Source: RUG14223 sp051881075 (lineage in GTDB: Bacteria; Bacillota; Clostridia; Oscillospirales; Acutalibacteraceae). Taken from it: a stretch of DNA of 64,000 bases. The position numbers were made by a program, and so were the translations under genes. Shown here piece by piece: positions 26,589 to 35,490 of this stretch. Every line of letters begins with the position of its first letter. Position 1 is the first letter of the stretch. Under the pieces are notes generated by a model. The model saw nothing but the letters and a program-made list of their open reading frames with translations, ran no database searches and was not told the origin of the DNA. The stretch covers positions 25,269 through 89,268 of the forward strand of contig JBJEPE010000010.1 in the NCBI GenBank assembly GCA_051881075.1. The letters run 5' to 3'.

Positions 26589-28241
26589 TCAGCCTGAAGC
26601 AGATGTTCCGGCAGAAGTATTTTGAGATGATGCCGCACTGCTTGTGCCTGAAGTTGTACCGCCTACAAGCGAATCTTCAAATATAAAGCTTGCAAGATCA
26701 CGTCTGGCCTGCTTCCAGTCGGGTATAAGCAATACAGAAAGCTCACCGTATGGGGTAGGATAAGCATTATCAATAAAGATATTTCCACCGTAAATATCGG
26801 GCAATGTATACTCTTCTCTTGAGTACTTAAGGTATGTAAGCGAATTGGCCACAAGCGTAGTTATCTCGCTCTTTTTAAGATTTGTGGTTATAAGCGGACC
26901 TACCTTAGATACAGCGTCAAGAATTGTAGAAATAGACGCATTTGAGAACTGATCCATTACGGTATTTATAACCTGACGTTGGCGGCTTGTTCTGTCAAAG
27001 TCGGACATCTCAGAATCTCTGTTTCTGGCGTGCCACAATGCTTGCTGACCGTTCAAGTGTACAATACCTGCCGAGTCTTTAAGAGTGTAGCGAGTATCAC
27101 TTTGTCTGTTATCATATAGCTGCATATTGATGTAGTCTATTTCAAAGTCGGTAAGCTCAATATCAATACCGCCTAATGTGTCGATTATGTCAATAAAGCT
27201 TGAAAAATCAACAACGGCGTATCTGTCTATTTTAATACCGTAGTTACGTTCAATGGTTTCTATGGCAAGACTAGGTCCGCCGTATGAATATGATGCGTTC
27301 ATCTTGTTAGGCCCGTAACCCGGTATGTTTATCCATGTGTCACGCATAAACGATGTAAATTTAATTTTTTGATGTCTGTTATCAACAGATAGCAGTATCA
27401 TGGTGTCGCTGTTACCGGTATTTCCAACGTATCGGGTATCTGAACCGAACAGCATTATGTTGAGTACCATAGGATCATCAAGAAGCTTAGTGTCGGATAT
27501 CTCTACAGTCCAGTCAGATACTATACTGCTTGTACTTTCAGTTGAACTTACCTGTGATGACGGGCTGTCATCAGGTGTAGCTACATCTGTTGGAGTCGAT
27601 ATTTCTATTGAAATATCCGGTCCCTTCTTTAGGTTATCGTATACAAGAGAATTAAGTACATCATAATAATAAACCATTACTGCGCCTACAGCAATAAAAA
27701 TTATACATAAAATAATTAGTAATATCTTAAGTATTCTTCTTATTATTTTTCTTCTGCGACGCTTTTTAAGTTTTGCCTCAAGCTCCTCAGGTGTTTCTTC
27801 AGCATCCTGTTCGGCATCGGCATCGGCATCTTTCGTGTTCTCTGCATCTTCGGATGAGTTTTCGTCTTCCGATTTTTCTTCCTTTTTTTCTTCAACATCG
27901 CCGTCAACTTTGTTGATTGTATTAAGCTCATCTGACAGTACCTTTATACAGTCATCCTTAGTGTATTCCGACTCTATAACATTCATCTCTGACGGTGTAT
28001 ATTGTATGAGTACAACGCTTTCATCAGAAAAAACGGTATCGTCATATTCCAAAGAATTTTCATTGAATATCTCAGAAATATTTTGCTCGTTCTCAAAATC
28101 GTCGATTTCTTCAGGCTCATCTAATTCATCTATGTTATTTGCATCTATGATGCTTTCGTTTTCAATATCTATATTATCCGCATTGTTGTCGTTGTCAACG
28201 CCGGTACTGTTATCTTTATTCTGATAATTCTCGTCATTCAT
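26589..28241 (-). CDS. LytR-CpsA-Psr (LCP) family cell-wall ligase with long acidic N-terminus, copy 2
   Basis: 550 residues. The LCP domain (about 265-530) repeats the motifs of its neighbour, including long identical stretches such as LTDFEIDYINMQLYDNRQSD (one residue different) and GIVHLNGQQALWHARNRDS. Unlike copy 1 it begins with about 170 cytoplasmic residues that are strongly acidic (many Asp, Glu and Asn; for example DELDEPEEIDDFENEQ) ahead of a basic stretch KKRRRRKIIRR and the membrane helix. The C-terminus ends in a Ser/Thr/Ala/Gly tail. The start at 28241 has AAAGGA 12 bases upstream; an in-frame ATG at 28262 lacks one. Upstream of copy 1 by 166 bases and divergent from the YfhO gene, also an envelope glycopolymer candidate. 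Confidence 0.92.
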   Translation of the reverse strand: MNDENYQNKDNSTGVDNDNNADNIDIENESIIDANNIDELDEPEEIDDFENEQNISEIFNENSLEYDDTVFSDESVVLIQYTPSEMNVIESEYTKDDCIKVLSDELNTINKVDGDVEEKKEEKSEDENSSEDAENTKDADADAEQDAEETPEELEAKLKKRRRRKIIRRILKILLIILCIIFIAVGAVMVYYYDVLNSLVYDNLKKGPDISIEISTPTDVATPDDSPSSQVSSTESTSSIVSDWTVEISDTKLLDDPMVLNIMLFGSDTRYVGNTGNSDTMILLSVDNRHQKIKFTSFMRDTWINIPGYGPNKMNASYSYGGPSLAIETIERNYGIKIDRYAVVDFSSFIDIIDTLGGIDIELTDFEIDYINMQLYDNRQSDTRYTLKDSAGIVHLNGQQALWHARNRDSEMSDFDRTSRQRQVINTVMDQFSNASISTILDAVSKVGPLITTNLKKSEITTLVANSLTYLKYSREEYTLPDIYGGNIFIDNAYPTPYGELSVLLIPDWKQARRDLASFIFEDSLVGGTTSGTSSAASSQNTSAGTSASG

Positions 28242-28417
28242 TTTATCTGAACATCCTTTCATATAAAATTCTTCTATCTATAAATAAAATAACAATTTAC
28301 TTTGAAAAAACAGACATATATATAATACGACAAAACACGACTGTAATTGTGAATAAACTATGAATTTCATATATTTTTATAAAATATAAAAAATGTGATG
28401 ATTTTTTTGAAAATATA

Positions 28418-28426
28418 TGCTATACT
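28418..28426 (+). promoter_or_regulatory. Extended -10 promoter of the YfhO gene
   Basis: TGCTATACT, an extended -10 element, 45 bases upstream of the ATG at 28472; no good -35 at 17 bases. Confidence 0.5.
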
Positions 28427-28471
28427 TACTATGTATATATAGCTTTTAATTACATTATGAGGTGATTGCCA

Positions 28472-31036
28472 ATGAATTTTGCCCTGAATAAACATCATCG
28501 AAGGCTTGATTGTAAAGAAAGATACTGGCACAAGGCTTTCTTTATCGCCATGTTGCTTTCGGGTATAGTTTTTTCTATATTTATGATGTGTGACAATGGG
28601 TACTTTTTGTATTACGGAGATTTTAACGTTCAACAGGTACCGTTTTATCAGATGATACACGACTCTTTACGTTCAGGCAACTGGAAGTGGAGCCACACTA
28701 CTGACTTGGGCGCAAATATAATAGGCTCTTATTCGTTTTATCTTATAACAAGTCCGTTCTTTTGGCTTACTATGCCGTTTCCAAGCAGTTTTGTACCATA
28801 TCTTATGGGCCCGTTGCTTATATTAAAGTTCAGTTTTGCGTCCCTTACGGCATACATATATTTAAGAAGATATGTTTTAAATAAGAATTTTGCCGTTATA
28901 GGCGGCTTGCTGTATGCTTTTTCGGGATTTTCGGTTTACAATGTATTTTTTAATCATTTTCATGAGGCGATTATTATATTTCCTCTATTGCTTGCGGCCG
29001 TAGATTCTTTTATGATAGATAAACGCAGAGGTTTGCTCGGTTTAGCTGTATTTGCCTCCTGCACCATCAATTACTACTTCTTTGTGGGTCAGGTGGTATT
29101 TGTAATCATATACTGGTTCTTAAGAATGGTACTTGACAGCTATTCAATGTCATTTAAAGAATTTCTCAATATGGCATTTGAGGTAGTTGTGGGATTTTTA
29201 ATGTCTGCCTTTATCCTTTTGCCTACTATTCTTACTGTTATTCAAAATCCACGTGTAGAGAATGCACCAAACGGCTGGTCGGCACTTCTATATCAATCGG
29301 TACAAAGGTATATGCACATTATTCAGTGTTTGTTCTTCCCACCGGATATACCTGCCAGACCTAACTTTACACCTGATTCAAACGCTAAATGGGCGTCGCT
29401 GGGCGCATGGCTGCCTGTATTCAGTATGGCAGGTGTTATCGCCTTCTTAAAGAGTAAGCGAGGCAAGTGGCTCAGACGGTTATTGCCTATCCTGTTTATT
29501 ATGGCGTTTGTTCCTATACTTAACAGTGCGTTCCAGCTCTTTAATGCCTCTTACTATGCACGTTGGTATTATATGCTTACCCTTATGCTTACGCTGGCCA
29601 CGGTTGCTGCACTTGACGACTCACGTACAGACTGGAAGTATGGTATAAGATTTACGGCAATAGTAACTATGGCTATAATATGTGCAATAGGCTTTATGCC
29701 TAAAAAAGAGGAAATTGACGGGGAGTATGTGACAACCTACGGGTTAATGCAGTACAAAGACAGATTTTGGATATATGCCGCAATAGCAATGGCCAGTCTT
29801 GCTATATTAAGTGTGATTATTTATGTACTTAAAAACCACAGAAAAGCATTTTTCAGAGTTTGTACTCTATGTCTTTCATTTATAATACTTGTTTACTCAA
29901 TTTATATAATTGCATTAGGTAAATCACAAAGCTATAAGACGCATGAATTTATAATACCGTACGCCCTTAATAACGGAAAAGACATTACCTTGGACGATTT
30001 GCAAGAAGTGCGTTCCGACTTCTATGAAACTATGGATAATATGGGTATGTTTTGGCAGATACCTACTATACAGGCATTCCACAGCATAGTTCCGGGTTCG
30101 ATAATGAGATTTTATCCGGAGGTAGGCGTTACAAGAGATGTCGGTTCACGCCCTGAAACAACTTATTTCGGACTGAGAAGCTTCCTATCAGTTAAGTATT
30201 TATTTGACTATAACGGCGTCGGTGATGACGGAGATTTTAAATACAACGATGATTCTACAAGAATGCCGGGATATGAATATAAAGATAAACAGAATGGCTA
30301 TGATATCTGGGAGAATATGTATTATATACCATTTGGTTATACATTCGATTATTATATGACCGAAAGCGAGTTTTTCCAATGCCCGGTAGAAACACGCCAT
30401 CTTTTATTGCTCAAGGCATTGGTCGTACCAGATGAAGATGAAGGCAAATATGATGATATATTGCAGCCGGTTATTGATTATTCACAGTTTGAATATACAA
30501 ATACGGCATATTATGAGGATTGTGAAGAACGCAGAAGCATATGCTGTACTGACTTTAAATATCATAATGACGGCCGTTTTACCGCTACAATAGACTTAAC
30601 ACCGTATGACGATGAACTTGTGTTTTTCAGTATTCCGTATGAAGACGGATGGAGTGCATATGTAAACGGAATAGAGGTAGAAATACAAAAATCATCGTTG
30701 GGCTTTATGTCTGTACTGTGTAAGGGCGGAGAGGTTTCCGATATAGAGTTTAGATATACTGTACCCGGATTTAAGACCGGTGTTATCATTACATTGATAT
30801 GTGCCGTAATTTACGGTGTATATATATTCCTGATAGTTAAGTACTTTTCAAAAAAGAAAAAGAAATCTTCAAAAAAGTATGCCGTAAGCTCAGCAAGCAT
30901 AAACAGCGAAGAGCTTAAGAATATTGACGGTATAAACAGATTGATAAAGGATAAACAGAATGAAGAGATTAATTCGGTGAGAGTACCGATTGACACAGGA
31001 GAGTCAGAATTAAACATTACATCCGATGAAGATTGA
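28472..31036 (+). CDS. YfhO family polytopic membrane protein (lipid-linked glycosyltransferase type)
   Basis: 854 residues, a GT-C-like membrane protein. The N-terminal part begins after one helix with FNVQQVPFYQMIHDSLRSGNWKW, the conserved acidic first loop of YfhO proteins, and contains about a dozen membrane helices to residue 480. A soluble extracytoplasmic beta domain (about 490-760) follows, then one last helix and a basic, Lys/Ser-rich cytoplasmic tail. B. subtilis YfhO is implicated in glycosylating lipoteichoic acid with CsbB-type donors; specificity here is unknown. GAGGTG lies 7 bases before the ATG at 28472 (a TTG two codons earlier is possible). Divergent from the two LCP ligases, which attach glycopolymers to the wall. 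Confidence 0.86.
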   Translation: MNFALNKHHRRLDCKERYWHKAFFIAMLLSGIVFSIFMMCDNGYFLYYGDFNVQQVPFYQMIHDSLRSGNWKWSHTTDLGANIIGSYSFYLITSPFFWLTMPFPSSFVPYLMGPLLILKFSFASLTAYIYLRRYVLNKNFAVIGGLLYAFSGFSVYNVFFNHFHEAIIIFPLLLAAVDSFMIDKRRGLLGLAVFASCTINYYFFVGQVVFVIIYWFLRMVLDSYSMSFKEFLNMAFEVVVGFLMSAFILLPTILTVIQNPRVENAPNGWSALLYQSVQRYMHIIQCLFFPPDIPARPNFTPDSNAKWASLGAWLPVFSMAGVIAFLKSKRGKWLRRLLPILFIMAFVPILNSAFQLFNASYYARWYYMLTLMLTLATVAALDDSRTDWKYGIRFTAIVTMAIICAIGFMPKKEEIDGEYVTTYGLMQYKDRFWIYAAIAMASLAILSVIIYVLKNHRKAFFRVCTLCLSFIILVYSIYIIALGKSQSYKTHEFIIPYALNNGKDITLDDLQEVRSDFYETMDNMGMFWQIPTIQAFHSIVPGSIMRFYPEVGVTRDVGSRPETTYFGLRSFLSVKYLFDYNGVGDDGDFKYNDDSTRMPGYEYKDKQNGYDIWENMYYIPFGYTFDYYMTESEFFQCPVETRHLLLLKALVVPDEDEGKYDDILQPVIDYSQFEYTNTAYYEDCEERRSICCTDFKYHNDGRFTATIDLTPYDDELVFFSIPYEDGWSAYVNGIEVEIQKSSLGFMSVLCKGGEVSDIEFRYTVPGFKTGVIITLICAVIYGVYIFLIVKYFSKKKKKSSKKYAVSSASINSEELKNIDGINRLIKDKQNEEINSVRVPIDTGESELNITSDED

Positions 31037-31063
31037 AAAATTACAGAAAGGGTATGATTATAA

Positions 31064-32425
31064 ATGAGCTTCGGAGAAATTATGTTAAAATATAAGGACG
31101 AATTACTTAAAGATTTGGCAGAGCTTATCGCTATCAGATCAGTTTCTGCCGACGGAAAAGAGCAGCCTGAGCGTGCGCTTAAATGGATGCTCGAAAAGGC
31201 GGAAAGCTTTGGCTTAACTACCAAAAACATCAATAATGTTGCCGGCCATGTTGAGTACGGAGAGGGCGGCAAGCTTTGCGGTGTGCTTACACACCTTGAC
31301 GTAGTACCGGCAGGATCGGGCTGGAGTACTGATCCATTTGAGCTTACTGTCAAGGATGGCAGAATATACGGCAGAGGAGTAGCGGATGATAAGGGCTGTG
31401 CCATGATAGCGCTTTACTGCCTACGTGCAATGAAGGAAGCCGGTATTCAGCCTAAAAACAGAATACGTGTAATCTTCGGTACAAGTGAAGAGGTAGGCAT
31501 GGAGGACATGGAGTATTATTTTAAGCGTGAGCCTATTCCGGATATGAGCTTTACCCCTGATTCAGACTACGGTATTTGCCGTTGCGAGAAGGGCATATTA
31601 CAGTTGGAGATATCATCAAAGCATCACGATGGCACTACTCTTACCGAGTTTCATGCAGGTACCGTTGTAAATGCTGTGCCTGATATGGCCTATGCACTCA
31701 TGGATTGCTCTGAAAATGAAGACCATCAGCTTTTAAGACTTGCTGACGCAAAGCCGGGCAAGTTTGAGTTTAAATACACTATTGACGGAATGATGATAGT
31801 ATCAAAGGGCAAAGCAGCACACGCCGCACATCCTGAACAGGGCTTTAATGCTGCTACTAACCTTATCAGCTTACTTACAGCAAACTTTGGACACTATGTA
31901 CTTGGCAGTGTTTGCGCTTTTATTGCTTCGGCCATAGGAACCGAAACAAACGGAAATTCAATGGGTATTAAAATGCGTGATGCCGCATCGGGAGCACTTA
32001 CTCTTAATGTAGGTACCGTTGAAATAAACAACAAAAAGGCAGCGGCTACCATAGATATCAGATACCCTGTATCTATGGACGGCGTAAGAATATTGGAACA
32101 GGTGCAGAAGCGTGCTAAGCTTGAAGACCTTGATGTACGTGTACTTGAGCATCGCAGACCGTTGCAGATAGATGAAAGCGCACCTATCATAGAGATCCTT
32201 AAGTCAGCATATACAGAGGTAATGGGAGCAGAGCCTACAGTATATGCTACAGGCGGAGGTACATATGCACGTACACTCGGCGGCAAAGGCGTTGCATTTG
32301 GTCCTGTATTTGAGGGTGACGACTGCAAGCTTCACGATGCAGATGAGAGTATGGACTACGAAAACTTCTTCAAGCACGCTCAGATATGTGCTGAGGCAAT
32401 GTATAAAATGGTTACAAACTCTTAA
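31064..32425 (+). CDS. PepV-type dipeptidase, M20 family
   Basis: Cytoplasmic di-zinc peptidase of the M20A family, 453 residues. Zinc and catalytic residues are in place: LTHLDVVPAGSGW (His and the following Asp), YGRGVADDKGCAMIALY (bridging Asp), FGTSEEVGMEDMEYYF (catalytic Glu pair), SFTPDSDYGICRCEKG (Asp) and the C-terminal EGDDCKLHDADESMDYENF (His). The lid domain lies between about 190 and 360. PepV-like enzymes cleave unblocked dipeptides with an N-terminal hydrophobic or beta-Ala residue. It starts 27 bases after the YfhO gene; AAAGGG lies 11 bases before the ATG. Possible role in recycling wall or dietary peptides. Confidence 0.92.
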   Translation: MSFGEIMLKYKDELLKDLAELIAIRSVSADGKEQPERALKWMLEKAESFGLTTKNINNVAGHVEYGEGGKLCGVLTHLDVVPAGSGWSTDPFELTVKDGRIYGRGVADDKGCAMIALYCLRAMKEAGIQPKNRIRVIFGTSEEVGMEDMEYYFKREPIPDMSFTPDSDYGICRCEKGILQLEISSKHHDGTTLTEFHAGTVVNAVPDMAYALMDCSENEDHQLLRLADAKPGKFEFKYTIDGMMIVSKGKAAHAAHPEQGFNAATNLISLLTANFGHYVLGSVCAFIASAIGTETNGNSMGIKMRDAASGALTLNVGTVEINNKKAAATIDIRYPVSMDGVRILEQVQKRAKLEDLDVRVLEHRRPLQIDESAPIIEILKSAYTEVMGAEPTVYATGGGTYARTLGGKGVAFGPVFEGDDCKLHDADESMDYENFFKHAQICAEAMYKMVTNS

Positions 32426-32566
32426 AAAACGATTTTATAAAATATGAAAAATCATAAATTTTTATGTAAATTTAATAATCAGAAAGTCAGTTTTGCGGTT
32501 TGTTAGGTGTATTATGATGAATAAAGTTAAAATTTTGTTTTATTCATGCAGAAGACATTTGAAATC

Positions 32567-32575
32567 TGCTATAAT
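32567..32575 (+). promoter_or_regulatory. Extended -10 promoter of the DUF4358 gene
   Basis: TGCTATAAT (consensus extended -10), 37 bases upstream of the ATG at 32613; the -35 region (TGCAGA) is weak. Confidence 0.55.
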
Positions 32576-32612
32576 ACTATATAGAGTAATTAATTGAAAG
32601 GCGGGTGGATTT

Positions 32613-33131
32613 ATGTCTGTGACCGGCAAAAAGCGTATTATAACCGCATTATCTTTTGTTGCTATTATAGTACTTGCGGCAGGGCTTTCTTTATTCACAT
32701 GGAATTTTATAAACTCAGATAAAGATTCTAAGTCCAACCTGCAGAACAAATCTACCGGGCAAATAGTCGATAGTATCATTAACAAGATGAATTATAAGGA
32801 TATAATGAAGCTTGACGATGAACAGCTCACCAAGCACTACGATATTGATAAGGAAATACTTGAAGAGTTTACTTTATATATGTCCTCAAACATTGAATCA
32901 GCTTTTGAGATTGCTTGCTTTAAACTCAGGAGAGCCGATGACGTTGCAGTGCTTACTGCGGCTGTATCATCACATATGACTAATAAGGCCAGCGGATTTA
33001 AGGATCTTAATCCGGCACAGTATAACCTTATAATGTCATACCAGACGGCTGTCATAGATAACTATGTTTTTGTTATTGCCAGTAATGATGCCGAGGTAGC
33101 TAAGCAGGCGTTTTTAGACCTTGCTGAATAA
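32613..33131 (+). CDS. DUF4358 domain membrane-anchored protein
   Basis: 172 residues. One N-terminal membrane helix (about 9-30, IITALSFVAIIVLAAGLSLFTW), a polar linker rich in Lys/Ser/Asn, then a domain matching DUF4358: KLDDEQLTKHYDIDKEILEEFTLYMSSN, ACFKLRRADDVAVLTAAVSSHMTNKASGFKDLNPAQYNLIMSYQTAVIDNYVFVIASNDAEVAKQAF. Proteins of this family are common in gut Clostridia, usually as lipoproteins; this one keeps a plain helix with no lipobox. Function unknown. It has its own promoter and a terminator immediately after the stop, so it is a one-gene unit. Confidence 0.78.
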   Translation: MSVTGKKRIITALSFVAIIVLAAGLSLFTWNFINSDKDSKSNLQNKSTGQIVDSIINKMNYKDIMKLDDEQLTKHYDIDKEILEEFTLYMSSNIESAFEIACFKLRRADDVAVLTAAVSSHMTNKASGFKDLNPAQYNLIMSYQTAVIDNYVFVIASNDAEVAKQAFLDLAE

Positions 33132-33135
33132 GCAA

Positions 33136-33171
33136 AAAGCTTGATACATCATTTAGGTTGTATCAAGCTTT
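33136..33171. terminator. Intrinsic terminator between convergent genes
   Basis: AAAGCTTGATACA (33136-33148) pairs perfectly with TGTATCAAGCTTT (33159-33171), loop of 10, followed by TAATTTTTTA. It ends the DUF4358 gene and probably the convergent esterase gene. Confidence 0.85.
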
Positions 33172-33205
33172 AATTTTTTATAAATTATTTTGTGTAATAA
33201 AACTT

Positions 33206-33913
33206 TCAAACTGCCTGCTTGTGCAGATTTTTTGAAGCAAACATATAAAACTCATTTGACATCAGTTCTTGACCTTTTGTGTTAGGGTGTATGCCATCAC
33301 TGCATATATAGTCTTCTACATGTCTATTCCGCAAGAATGCACCGCGCAGATCGATTAGCGGTATATTCTCATCTTTAGCGATGCTTTCAATGGCGCGTGA
33401 ATATTTCTCCTGATAATGTGCGATATTCTCTATATCGCCAAGCCATTTAAGAATATTATCTCTGTTAAGTTTGTCTGAACAAAACCAGTTAAAATATCTG
33501 TATGATATTATCGGCGGCAATGTAGTAGCTATCGGTGTTATGCCGCGAGATACAAGCTTTTTGATTATTGAACGGTAGATTTCACAGAAACGTTCAAGCG
33601 GCGTCTTAGGCAAATGCTCAACATCCGGTGAATTAGCTATATCTGCCCAGTCAAAGTCGCAGTCATTACCTCCGTACTCAAGTAGTACTGCGGAGCAGTT
33701 AAGCCCCTTATCCAGTGCATTGTCGAGCAGACGTTCCCCTTTGCTTATAGTACAGCCGAACTTTGAGTAGTTCTTTATTTCTATCATATAGTCGCTTTCA
33801 AGTCTTTCAACGTCTATATGATTATCTATTACATATCTTTTGTCACTATCACGCAGTTGAATGCCGTGTAATATAGAGTCGCCAAACACACAAACTTTTT
33901 TATTTAATAACAT
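33206..33913 (-). CDS. SGNH/GDSL hydrolase (esterase), cytoplasmic
   Basis: 235 residues, no signal peptide. Block I VCVFGDSILHGIQL carries the nucleophilic serine in GDS, the oxyanion residues are the glycine in FGCTISKG and the GGND of LLEYGGNDCDFDW, and block V is CSDGIHPNTKGQELM with the catalytic Asp and His. Such enzymes remove acetyl or acyl groups from sugars or lipids. AAAGGAG precedes the ATG by 9 bases. Substrate cannot be read from context: it stands alone between two convergent or divergent units. Confidence 0.88.
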   Translation of the reverse strand: MLLNKKVCVFGDSILHGIQLRDSDKRYVIDNHIDVERLESDYMIEIKNYSKFGCTISKGERLLDNALDKGLNCSAVLLEYGGNDCDFDWADIANSPDVEHLPKTPLERFCEIYRSIIKKLVSRGITPIATTLPPIISYRYFNWFCSDKLNRDNILKWLGDIENIAHYQEKYSRAIESIAKDENIPLIDLRGAFLRNRHVEDYICSDGIHPNTKGQELMSNEFYMFASKNLHKQAV

Positions 33914-34076
33914 AATGTTTTTCTCCTTTGCAATATCTAGTTTTCAATACTATTATAATTGGTTTTTAACTAAATGTCAAGTTGTTTTGCGAAAAAATAA
34001 AAAATAATTATTATCTATTGCATAGTTTACATTACTGTGTTAAAATAATACATTATATAAGCAACGGAGTGATCTT

Positions 34077-34763
34077 ATGAGTGCTGAATTGAATAATGAA
34101 AAAAACACAGAGCTTTTAAGTAAAAGCTTTATTGGAACCATTCCACGCTGGAATGAGCTGCCTACTATACAATTATATATGGATCAGGTAATAGAGCTTG
34201 TCAATACAAGCCTTGAGATATGGAACATAAGCGGCGAAAATGTGCTTACATCATCTATGGTGAATAATTATGTTAAGCTTGGAATTATACCTCCGCCTGA
34301 AAAGAAGCGTTACTCACGTAACCAGCTTGCTTACCTAATAATTATTTGCCTTTTAAAACAGATTATGCCCATATCGGACATAAAAGTATTCATTGAATCA
34401 CAACGTAAATTTAAAGAATGCGATGAGCTTTTGGATAGCTTCGCACAGACATATGAGCAGGATTTCGTTGCGAGCATGGACAGAATGAAAGAAATGATAT
34501 TAAAGACGGACGGCATTAATGATAAGGGTATGTTCTACTCTATGCTGGTGCTTAAGTCTGCGTCACTTTCCGGTGCGGGCAGATATATTATAGAAAACTC
34601 AGTAAAAAAGATAGTTGAGTACAACACGGAGCTTGAGCAGGCAAAAAAGGACGCTGATGAAAAGCAAGCCAAAAAGGAAAAATCATCAGAAGACAAAGAA
34701 GGAGAAAATAACGTAAAATCAATAGAAACCAATAACGAAAAATTAAATAACATAGGTGAATGA
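34077..34763 (+). CDS. DUF1836 domain protein (MerR-like putative regulator)
   Basis: 228 residues. Residues about 18-160 match DUF1836: PRWNELPTIQLYMDQVIELVNTSLE, then LTSSMVNNYVKLGIIPPPEKKRYSRNQLAYLIIICLLKQIMPISDIKVFIESQ, a MerR-like winged helix in which SSMVNNYVKLG-I is the recognition unit. The last 45 residues are a Lys/Glu/Asp-rich tail. GGAG sits 7 bases before the ATG. It ends one base before the ATG of an ABC ATPase gene, whose ribosome site lies inside its own last codons. It may therefore regulate that transporter, or report on it; DNA binding is inferred from the fold only. Confidence 0.82.
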   Translation: MSAELNNEKNTELLSKSFIGTIPRWNELPTIQLYMDQVIELVNTSLEIWNISGENVLTSSMVNNYVKLGIIPPPEKKRYSRNQLAYLIIICLLKQIMPISDIKVFIESQRKFKECDELLDSFAQTYEQDFVASMDRMKEMILKTDGINDKGMFYSMLVLKSASLSGAGRYIIENSVKKIVEYNTELEQAKKDADEKQAKKEKSSEDKEGENNVKSIETNNEKLNNIGE

Positions 34764-34764
34764 T

Positions 34765-35490
34765 ATGCTTTACATTGATAATCTTACTAAAACATACGGA
34801 AAAAAGAAGGCTGTTGACGGTTTGAGCCTACACGTTATGCCGGGTGATATTTACGGTTTTATAGGGCTTAACGGTGCAGGAAAGACTACTACTATAAAGT
34901 CATGCTGCGGACTGTTGAGATTTGACAGCGGAGAAATATATATAAACGGTAGGTCAATAAAGGACGAGCCGCTTGCCTGTAAGCGAGATATGGCATATAT
35001 ACCTGATAATCCGGATTTGTACGATTATATGACAGGCATCAGGTATTTGAACTTTGTGGGTGATATTTATAAGGTGCCGTCAGGCTTACGCAGAGAGCTT
35101 ATAAAGTATTACGGAGAGCTATTCGGCATATTTCAGAATTTGAGTGAGAATATGTCATCGTATTCTCACGGTATGAAGCAAAAGATATCTATAGTTGCGG
35201 CACTTTTACATAATCCTAAGTTGCTTATCATGGATGAACCGTTCGTCGGTTTGGACCCGATAGCGGCATATAATTTAAAGACGGTTATGAAGAGCCTGTG
35301 TATGCAGGGCGGAGCTATATTTTTCTCTACTCATGTGCTTGATGTAGCCGAAAAGCTTTGTAATAAAATAGCAATAATCAAAGAAGGCAGAATTTTAGTT
35401 GCCGGAAATACCGCAGAGCTTGTCGGTGATGGTTCTCTTGAAAATGTATTTCTTGAGCTGGAGGGTAAAAATGTACAAAGCTTTAATTAA
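34765..35490 (+). CDS. ABC transporter ATP-binding protein
   Basis: 241 residues, cytoplasmic ATPase of the multidrug/EcsA-like export group. Walker A YGFIGLNGAGKTTTIKSCCGLL, Q-loop region MAYIPDNPDLYDYMTG, signature MSSYSHGMKQKISIVAALL (SHGMK instead of LSGGQ, common in this group), Walker B LLIMDEPFVGLDPIA and FSTHVLDVAEKLC with the switch histidine. The ATG at 34765 follows AGGTGA by 5 bases; a GTG three codons earlier is less likely. It overlaps the permease gene by 20 bases. Confidence 0.93.
   Translation: MLYIDNLTKTYGKKKAVDGLSLHVMPGDIYGFIGLNGAGKTTTIKSCCGLLRFDSGEIYINGRSIKDEPLACKRDMAYIPDNPDLYDYMTGIRYLNFVGDIYKVPSGLRRELIKYYGELFGIFQNLSENMSSYSHGMKQKISIVAALLHNPKLLIMDEPFVGLDPIAAYNLKTVMKSLCMQGGAIFFSTHVLDVAEKLCNKIAIIKEGRILVAGNTAELVGDGSLENVFLELEGKNVQSFN

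Noticed and set aside
25286..28262. Mobile-element origin of the tandem LCP genes
   Set aside because: No inverted repeats, transposase remnants or target duplications at the borders; simple gene duplication suffices.
32518..32547. Terminator ATGAATAAA/TTTATTCAT after pepV
   Set aside because: All-AT stem with no T-run after it; probably a chance dyad upstream of the DUF4358 promoter.
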